Source: DAOVRD01 sp964521715 (lineage in GTDB: Bacteria > Planctomycetota > Brocadiia > SM23-32). From it: a stretch of DNA of 64,000 nt. The stretch is taken from contig CAZFSS010000010.1 in the NCBI GenBank assembly GCA_964521715.1, forward strand, positions 71,161 through 135,160, written 5' to 3'. The translations under genes and the position numbers were made by a program. Shown piece after piece: positions 58,569 to 64,000 of the stretch (positions within the stretch are counted from its first letter, which is position 1; every line of letters starts with the position of its first letter). The notes below the pieces were generated by a model that saw only the letters and a program-made list of their open reading frames with translations, was not told where the DNA came from and did not search any database.

Positions 58569-61007
58569 ATGGAGGGCCGGCGATTGGCCAATGAGGGCAT
58601 ACCGAAAGCGCACTGCGACTTCTGCGACGGCGAGCTGGCCTTCGGCGAGGGCGGCATCAGCAACGCTGACCTCTTCCCCGGCTATCCGAGCGGCCGCCGC
58701 AGGCAGTCCCTCGGCTGCGTGGACTGCATGCGCCAGAGGGGGGCCGACAGCCAGCAGCTTGCGCTTGCCCGGAAGGCGGCCAGAACCTGGTGGGAAGGCC
58801 GACGGGAGGGCAGAGACATCTACGTCACACCGGACATGCTTGAATCGCCCCTACCGGTGCCCGAGCCGGGCGCGACGGCCGAGCGGGCCGCAGCGGACAT
58901 GCTGCGAGCCAGGCCGCCGGCATCTGAGGAACAGGAATTCGTGGTCGAAGCTGGATCGGCCGAGCTGGCTGCCGCAATGGCTCGAAGGAAGATACCGCGA
59001 GGACATGTGGCCATCGTGCGGGAACTCTTGGATGGCCCAGAAGGCAAGGTGCGCTTGCGAGTGAAGTTCGGCAGGAGCCCGCTGGCTGACCTTGCCCCGA
59101 GCGCACGCAAAGCTGCTGAGGCCGAGAGACAGAGATGGCGGAACAGGGCCGCTGACTGGTGGGCCTCATCCGGGAGAAACTCCGCGTACTGCGACGACAA
59201 CGGGTGCCTGGTTGACGGAGAGCTCAACACGTTCGCCAGCAAGCTGTTGCTGCCCGGCGATGGCTTCATGCCGGGAGGCAGGCCGATACTCTGTGAAGAG
59301 TGCGCAGAAAGGAGGCTCTGCGAGCAATTCGCCGGGGAGGTCGCCGTTCCCCCGACTGAGTCGGCGGGCACTGGGGAGCAGGCGCCAGAGACTGCCGCGG
59401 ATGCCAGACCCGCAGCCGAGCTGGGCATCCCGGATGGGCTCGAGTTGGAGCTGGAGGCCGCGCCGCCGCAAGGTCGGCACGCTGCGCCGACCAGAGGCGG
59501 AGCCGCTGCAGCATCGTTCCAGATGCGCATCAGGAGCATCGCGCCCGCCGGATTCGTCGGCAAGGGAGTCATGGTAGCGGGGCGGCTCATCGGCACGCCC
59601 CCCCGCATCGGGGACACTGTGGAAGTCGTCGGCTCGCGCGGCGTGGCCCGCGCCCGGGTACGCGACCTCACGACCATCGCCGAGACGATCGCCTGGGCGG
59701 CCGAGGCGGGCGCGGAGGTGACAGTCTTCGGAGGCGGAGTGGCGAACGACGACTATGCGTTCGTGCTTGAGGGCATCGACGCTTCGGCAGTGGCCGAGGG
59801 AGATACGCTGCGCGGAGGCAAGGGCGCCCCCGCGACGCCGGCCAGAGCCGGATCGCGCCTGCCTGGTCCGAGGCCCGGGCAGACAGCCGCGCCCGCGGCG
59901 GCGGAAACGGCACCCGAACCCGCACGGGACACTGGCGATCTGGAGCTTGAGCTGGAGATCCCCGCGCCCGCCGTCGGGCGCGCTGCGCCGGTCAGAATGG
60001 GAACTACTCCGCCGTTGTTTGGCATGCGCATCGAGAGGGCCTCCGCAGGCCCCGGCGCGGGCCAGGTTGCGGAGGGGGGCACCCCGGCCGCCATGGTGCG
60101 GGGGCTGGTGCTGGCAGGCATCGGGGCGGCCATGTTGATCGGCTTGACCTGCTTCGCGCTGTTCGGCGAGGAGGGGCCGTTCCAGAGCACCGGAGGTCTG
60201 GAGGGTCTCATCCTCTCCGCTTTGGTGGTCAGTATCATCTCCCTTCTCTTGCCATTGCCGCTCCTGCTCGCGGGAGTCGCGACGATGCTGAAGGCCGGCC
60301 TCCTGCCGCGCGCGAGAGAGCGCTGGGAGTGGTGGAAGGCCAGACTGACGCTCGGGACTGGGGTCGGCCTGATCATCTTCGGACTCCTGCAGGAGCTCGG
60401 CCTGCTGGCCTTTGCCCTGGGCGTGGTCGGGGACTCCAAGGAGTTCTGGCCCGAAGAGCCCGCGGCACGGATCGGGGCGATCGGGATCCTCGCCTTCCCT
60501 CTACTTGTGGCTGCCGTCGGCGTCGCCGTAGTGGTGAAGTCGCGGAAGCCCACGCCTGATCAGGCAGCCCCCGCAGCCCGGCCCGAACCGATGGCACCCC
60601 GGGCGGCTCTTGCCAGCGCTTTGTCGGCTCATGCCGAGGTCTTCGCCAGCCCGATCGAGCATGCGAAAAGGGTTGGCCCTGCCCACGTGCCTGCATGTGG
60701 TGCGAGTCGTGGCGGTCGAAGGCTCCTGTGCTTCCTGAAGATGGGCCAAGAGCCGGCGGAGCCTCCCGCTTGGTGCAGCTCGGTCCTCCAGGACACACCA
60801 GGCTTTCCCGTTGATGGGATCTGCGCGATATGGGTCCAGAGGCTTGACCGCTACCCAGCATCCGTCTCCCTCTTTGTTGGAACGCATGCCATGGCCTTCT
60901 GCAGGACGCACGACCTCGGAGAACCGGTGCTTGACGACCTCGTCTTCCGAGAGAGCCGGGATCGGGACGGGAACAACGTGATCATCTATCGCGTCAGGCT
61001 GGAATGA
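58569..61007 (+). CDS. Zinc-ribbon / EF-Tu-domain-2-like / four-segment membrane protein
   Basis: 812 residues; the ATG at 58569 is chosen because the neighbouring duplicate starts at the matching point (PKAHCDFCD follows in both). Residues ~14-55 hold a CDFC...CVDC zinc-ribbon-like motif; ~210-255 a second Cys cluster (YCDDNGC, CEECAERRLC). Around residues 330-430 the sequence MRIRSIAPAGFVGKGVMVAGRL...RIGDTVEVVGSRG...GAEVTVFGGGV resembles the domain-2 beta-barrel of EF-Tu-like GTPases, but no GTPase domain is present. Four membrane segments follow (about 530-695), then a ~120-residue C-terminal domain. I know no named family with this order. Low-complexity Pro/Ala linkers separate the parts. 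Confidence 0.6.
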   Translation: MEGRRLANEGIPKAHCDFCDGELAFGEGGISNADLFPGYPSGRRRQSLGCVDCMRQRGADSQQLALARKAARTWWEGRREGRDIYVTPDMLESPLPVPEPGATAERAAADMLRARPPASEEQEFVVEAGSAELAAAMARRKIPRGHVAIVRELLDGPEGKVRLRVKFGRSPLADLAPSARKAAEAERQRWRNRAADWWASSGRNSAYCDDNGCLVDGELNTFASKLLLPGDGFMPGGRPILCEECAERRLCEQFAGEVAVPPTESAGTGEQAPETAADARPAAELGIPDGLELELEAAPPQGRHAAPTRGGAAAASFQMRIRSIAPAGFVGKGVMVAGRLIGTPPRIGDTVEVVGSRGVARARVRDLTTIAETIAWAAEAGAEVTVFGGGVANDDYAFVLEGIDASAVAEGDTLRGGKGAPATPARAGSRLPGPRPGQTAAPAAAETAPEPARDTGDLELELEIPAPAVGRAAPVRMGTTPPLFGMRIERASAGPGAGQVAEGGTPAAMVRGLVLAGIGAAMLIGLTCFALFGEEGPFQSTGGLEGLILSALVVSIISLLLPLPLLLAGVATMLKAGLLPRARERWEWWKARLTLGTGVGLIIFGLLQELGLLAFALGVVGDSKEFWPEEPAARIGAIGILAFPLLVAAVGVAVVVKSRKPTPDQAAPAARPEPMAPRAALASALSAHAEVFASPIEHAKRVGPAHVPACGASRGGRRLLCFLKMGQEPAEPPAWCSSVLQDTPGFPVDGICAIWVQRLDRYPASVSLFVGTHAMAFCRTHDLGEPVLDDLVFRESRDRDGNNVIIYRVRLE

Positions 61008-61037
61008 CGCGGCCGGGAACAGGGAGGCGACCGGGAG

Positions 61038-61560
61038 ATGGACAGCCAGGGCATGCCAAAGGCACACTGCGATTTCTGCGACCGGGAGCTGGCCTTCGGG
61101 GAAGGCGGCATCAGCAACGCTGACCTCTTCCCCGGCTATCCGAGCGGCCGCCGCAGGCAGTCCCTCGGCTGCGTGGACTGCATGCGCCAGAGGGGCGCGG
61201 ATATCCACCAGATTGCCCTGGCGAAGAGGGCCGCCACAGTCTGGTGGGAGGGAAAGCGACAAGGTTAGGCAGATCTACGTCACCTCGGACATGCTTGAAT
61301 CGCCCCCATCGGTGCCCGAGCCGGGCGCCACGGCCGCGCGGGCAGCAGCGCACATGCTGCCGGCAAGCGCGCTGGATGTCGACGAGCTGGGACTTGAGCT
61401 CGCGGCGTCAACGCCCCGGGCCCGGCACGCTCCTCCGAGCAGGACGGGAGCCGCCGGGCCGTCGTTTCAGATGCCCATCAGGAGCATCGCACCCGCTGGG
61501 TTCGTCGGCAAGGGAGTCATGGTGGCCGGCCAGCTCATCGGGACGCTCCCTGTCGCTGTC
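61038..61560 (+). pseudogene. Partial, frameshifted duplicate of the preceding gene
   Basis: 61038-61268 encodes MDSQGMPKAHCDFCDRELAFG... almost identical to the neighbour, including about 90 bp of identical DNA. One extra base near 61265 breaks the frame (TAG at 61266-61268). The match resumes in another frame (IYVTSDMLESP...). About 230 residues of the middle are missing, and the beta-barrel part resumes at FQMPIRSIAPAGFVGKGVMVAG. Similarity ends near 61550. The ribosome site GGGAGG is intact, so a 76-residue zinc-ribbon peptide could still be made. Confidence 0.8.
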
Positions 61561-61659
61561 GGTCGTGGCTATCGGCAGCGGGACCATGGCACCCGCCGCC
61601 AGGCCGATGACGGCAAGCACTATGACCAGCTTTCGCCTACGCCTCACCATGGGCTTCAC
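61551..61659 (-). pseudogene. Possible 5' remnant of a minus-strand exported-protein gene
   Basis: From GTG 61659 or ATG 61650 the frame gives MVRRRRKLVIVLAVIGLAAGAM, a good signal-anchor, then PLPIATTDSDRE. At about 61550 it runs into the antisense of the duplicated gene. This looks like a gene start cut by the duplication event. It could be chance. Confidence 0.35.
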
Positions 61660-61735
61660 ACTGAAGCGCCCCCGTCCCGCGCTCCGAGTCCAATGAGGGT
61701 GCCTTCTCGTGGGAAGCGCTCGCCGAAAGGACTCG

Positions 61736-61770
61736 CGGCAGCGTCAAGGGAGCGCTCCTGAGCGCCGACC
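61736..61770. repeat. 35-bp direct repeat, copy 2
   Basis: Identical to 58261-58295. It closes the segment that holds the zinc-ribbon membrane gene and its broken duplicate. The -35-like TTGACG is kept but no -10 follows. Confidence 0.85.
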
Positions 61771-61791
61771 TGTGCGCGTGCGGGGTGCGTG

Positions 61792-63162
61792 CTACTGCGC
61801 TTCCTCGCGGTCGGGCAGGGGATGGACGACGATCCTGTTGCGGCCCGCCGCTTTCGCTTCGTAGAGGGCCCGGTCCGCTGTGGCGAGCAGGTCCTTCTCC
61901 GTCATTCGTTCGTGGTCGAACTCGGCGATGCCGAACGTGGCCGTTATGCAAAGCTCGGTTCCATTCTCCGCTTTGACGGTTTCGGCTTGCAGGTGTTTTC
62001 GAAGGCGTTCCGCACAGAACTTGGCGCCCTCGGCGGACGTCTGGGGCAGGATGACGCAGAACTCGTCTCCGCCGTAGCGCCCGGGGATGTCGTGCCCGCG
62101 CGTCTCGTTGGCCAGCAGCTTGCCGAACCTGGCCAGCACCAGGTCTCCCACGCCGTGGCCGTAAGTATCGTTGACCGCCTTGAAGCCGTCCACGTCGCAC
62201 AGGCAGAGGGTGAGCGGCTGCTCGTATCGCTTCGCCGACTGGACAATGGCCGTGAGTTGGGTCATCAAGTAGTGGCGGTTGAAGACCCCGGTCAGGGAAT
62301 CGTGCGTCGCCTCGTAGAGCAGCTGCTCTTCGGCGCGCTTGCGCGCGGTGATGTCCGAGCAGATGAGCAACGTGTCGATGGGATCGCCCTCGGCGTCCAG
62401 AACGGGGCTGCTGCGCACGAGGGCGGGGAACTCGCGTTCAGTCTGCGACCTCATCTGGAGTTCGCCCGTCCAGTCGTGGCCCGCCATGATGGCTTCAAGG
62501 AGCCGGACCGCCTCCGGGATGTTCACGCAGAGGGCTTCGAGCCCGACGTCGTTGAGCGTGTCCAGATCGTGGCCGAACATGGCCTGGAACGCCGAGTTCA
62601 TGTAGACGGCCTTGCCGTTCAGGTCGATGATGAGCACCGCGTCCGAGGCGCCGTCCACTGCGGCCCGGATGCGCACGAGTTCCTCCTGCGCCCACCTGTG
62701 GACGGTGATGTCGCGGATCACCTGGCAGATCATCGTGCGGCTGTCGAGCGTGAAGGCGGCGGAGCTGATCTCCGCGGGGAAGACCGTGCCGCCCCGTTTC
62801 ATGTTGTGGCGGCGCAGCCCCTTCTGGGGGCCTTCGCGGAGCGTTTCCTCCACGTCCTCTGCGACGGTGTCCGGTTCTGCCGAGAGGTCCGAGACCCTGA
62901 GCGTGAGGAGGTCCTGGCGGCTGTAGCCGTAGAGCTCGAGCGCCGCGTCGTTGGCATCGCGTAGTCGCAGCGTGGCGGCGTCGAACGTGATGATGGCGTC
63001 GCTCTCGGCGGACAGGACTTGCTGGTGCACTTCCTGGGTTGCCTTGAGGGCCTCCTGTGCCTGGCGGAGCTTCGCCTCGACTCTCTCGAGTTCAGCAAGG
63101 CCCTCGGCCAGAGTTTTTTCTTCCTTGACGAGCCCGGCGTCCGTGTCTCGTGCGTTGTTCAT
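61792..63162 (-). CDS. Diguanylate cyclase with two PAS domains
   Basis: 456 residues from MNNARDTD, whose ATG overlaps the stop of the small upstream gene (ATGA). A short coiled coil (~17-50) is followed by PAS 1 (~55-160, AIITFDAATLRLRDANDAALELYGY), PAS 2 (~175-280, AVLIIDLNGKAVYMNSAFQAMFG) and the GGDEF domain. The active site G364-F368 is canonical GGDEF, and RGHD at 355-358 is the inhibitory I-site five residues before it. It makes cyclic di-GMP and is probably feedback-inhibited. No membrane segment; a cytoplasmic sensor of unknown ligand. Confidence 0.93.
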   Translation of the reverse strand: MNNARDTDAGLVKEEKTLAEGLAELERVEAKLRQAQEALKATQEVHQQVLSAESDAIITFDAATLRLRDANDAALELYGYSRQDLLTLRVSDLSAEPDTVAEDVEETLREGPQKGLRRHNMKRGGTVFPAEISSAAFTLDSRTMICQVIRDITVHRWAQEELVRIRAAVDGASDAVLIIDLNGKAVYMNSAFQAMFGHDLDTLNDVGLEALCVNIPEAVRLLEAIMAGHDWTGELQMRSQTEREFPALVRSSPVLDAEGDPIDTLLICSDITARKRAEEQLLYEATHDSLTGVFNRHYLMTQLTAIVQSAKRYEQPLTLCLCDVDGFKAVNDTYGHGVGDLVLARFGKLLANETRGHDIPGRYGGDEFCVILPQTSAEGAKFCAERLRKHLQAETVKAENGTELCITATFGIAEFDHERMTEKDLLATADRALYEAKAAGRNRIVVHPLPDREEAQ

Positions 63163-63329
63163 GCGGATGATGTGCCTCGGTTGCCTTCCTGCTGTTCTGC
63201 CTCGGTCATCGTTTCGCGTTGTGAAGCTTCCCCGTCCGGGAAGTCTGCTGCGAGATCCACGAAGCCGTTCCTCGGACCCAGGAACTTGACGAGTTTGCGC
63301 AGGATGGCGCGGTCGAACTGCCCCTTCAT
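63159..63329 (-). CDS. Small protein translationally coupled to the diguanylate cyclase
   Basis: 56 residues from MKGQFDRAILRKLVKF; GGTGGAG just before this ATG decides the start (an ATG four codons earlier is possible). The stop TGA overlaps the cyclase ATG. Basic helix at the start, acidic Glu/Gln-rich tail. Family unknown; coupling suggests a regulator or partner of the cyclase. Confidence 0.45.
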   Translation of the reverse strand: MKGQFDRAILRKLVKFLGPRNGFVDLAADFPDGEASQRETMTEAEQQEGNRGTSSA

Positions 63330-64000
63330 CTGCTCCACCATCAGTTTCGGGGCTTCGAAAGGAGGCCTCCTGTTGGGTGCCTGCTTTGCTTTCCATCGCC
63401 CGTCGACCAGGGGATAGGCCTCTGCCCGCCGTGTCAAGGTCGGCGCGTCCCGGCCCTTACGAGCCGGGGTATGGACGGCGTTATTGAACGGCCGCCCGCC
63501 AGGAGCAGCGGGTTCAGACTGCACGCGGCGCACCGTTAGCAGCATCCAAGCGGCAGCTCACATTATTCGGAAGCGCCGAAGCGCATTGCAAGGCTTTCGG
63601 CCTGAGACAGGCGCCACGCGCTTCCTGGCCGCCTTTGAAGCCATGATCCGACACTGCAAACGGGGGGCCGAAAAGCGCGGCTATTGACCCCTTCCCGCCC
63701 TGCTTGGCCCTGAGAAGGCGGGCGTGCGGCCCGTTGGCGTTTTCACCGGCCGTCGGGAAAATGAACCGTCGCTCCTCACCGGGCGCGCCAGATCCGGCGC
63801 TCCTGCATTGCGCATGGTTCTGAGCCGAGGGCGGCAAGATGCTGCGGGCATACGCCCAGGGCGCCCGGCTCGCAGGCTGAGGGAGACGTCGCCCGGGGAA
63901 GGGCCTTGTGGCAGCGGGGGGCCACGCTTTCCGTCGCCGCGGGCACGCGCTAGTGGCCTGTTCAACAAGCAACCTTGCGTTCTGCAGCCGGTGTCATGTG
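63330..64000. other. Right-edge region without a supported gene
   Basis: Several short open frames exist on both strands but none has a ribosome site, membrane or domain pattern that stands out. A TTGACA-like -35 on the minus strand (complement of 63432-63437) lacks a good -10 at the right distance. Confidence 0.4.

Noticed and set aside
63514..63972. 152-codon minus-strand frame at the right edge
   Set aside because: Composition is arginine/proline-rich without any motif; overlapping frames on both strands are equally open.

Overview
The window is 64 kb of high-G+C bacterial chromosome, roughly two thirds G+C by eye. Coding is dense, Shine-Dalgarno sites are clear, and many promoters are near-consensus sigma70 type (TTGACA-17-TATAAT). 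No rRNA, CRISPR array or transposase was found. The DUF1501/DUF1800 pair, the orange-protein-like MinD/NifX cluster, a rubrerythrin-like protein and the very large sugar-related proteins suggest an uncultured anaerobic or microaerophilic saccharolytic bacterium. Planctomycetota or a neighbouring lineage (Hydrogenedentota, Lentisphaerota, Armatimonadota) is most plausible; this is inferred from gene content, not from a phylogenetic marker.

Layout. 1-6.0 kb: the 3' part of a large carbohydrate-active-type protein, RsmE, small membrane proteins and the RicT/PSP1 protein. 6.2-16.2 kb: five tandem ~640-residue polytopic membrane proteins of one family (recognised from memory as DUF6785/DUF6784), four of them with a promoter-like sequence of their own. 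16.5-19.7 kb: a xylose-isomerase-like protein, an S23-type four-helix-bundle protein flanked by heptanucleotide repeats, Hsp20 with a sigma54-type promoter, and a DUF192 protein. 19.8-25.8 kb: Pgi, two related glycosyltransferases (one fused to a toroid glycosidase-like domain), a NUDIX hydrolase and a small anchored protein. 25.8-30.5 kb, minus strand: a metal-sulfur/ATPase cluster (DUF134, zinc-ribbon, DUF5320, two NifX/orange-protein-like proteins, Mrp, and one polypeptide fusing two MinD-ferredoxin ATPases). 30.6-35.1 kb: DUF1501, DUF1800 and an exported protein. 35.3-39.1 kb: rubrerythrin-like protein, ABC exporter and small membrane proteins. 39.2-50.0 kb, minus strand: a spermidine-synthase-like membrane/TPR fusion, PlsC, a UMF1-type MFS protein, a PHP protein and a 1479-residue GH2-type protein. 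50.1-57.9 kb: nitrilase, sugar-phosphate isomerase-like protein and three more members of the membrane family. 58.0-64 kb: tRNA-Ser(UGA), an unusual zinc-ribbon/EF-Tu-domain-2/membrane protein with a broken partial duplicate next to it, and a PAS-PAS-GGDEF diguanylate cyclase.

How the genes fit together. The eight membrane paralogues sit beside TIM-barrel sugar isomerase-like genes, and one overlaps such a gene by ATGA. A role in uptake or handling of sugars or sugar-derived compounds is therefore the leading hypothesis for the family, but nothing in the sequences proves transport or a substrate. The 58.26-61.77 kb segment lies between two perfect 35-bp direct repeats, one of which contains the -35 box of the predicted tRNA-Ser promoter; it is the clearest sign of local rearrangement or integration.
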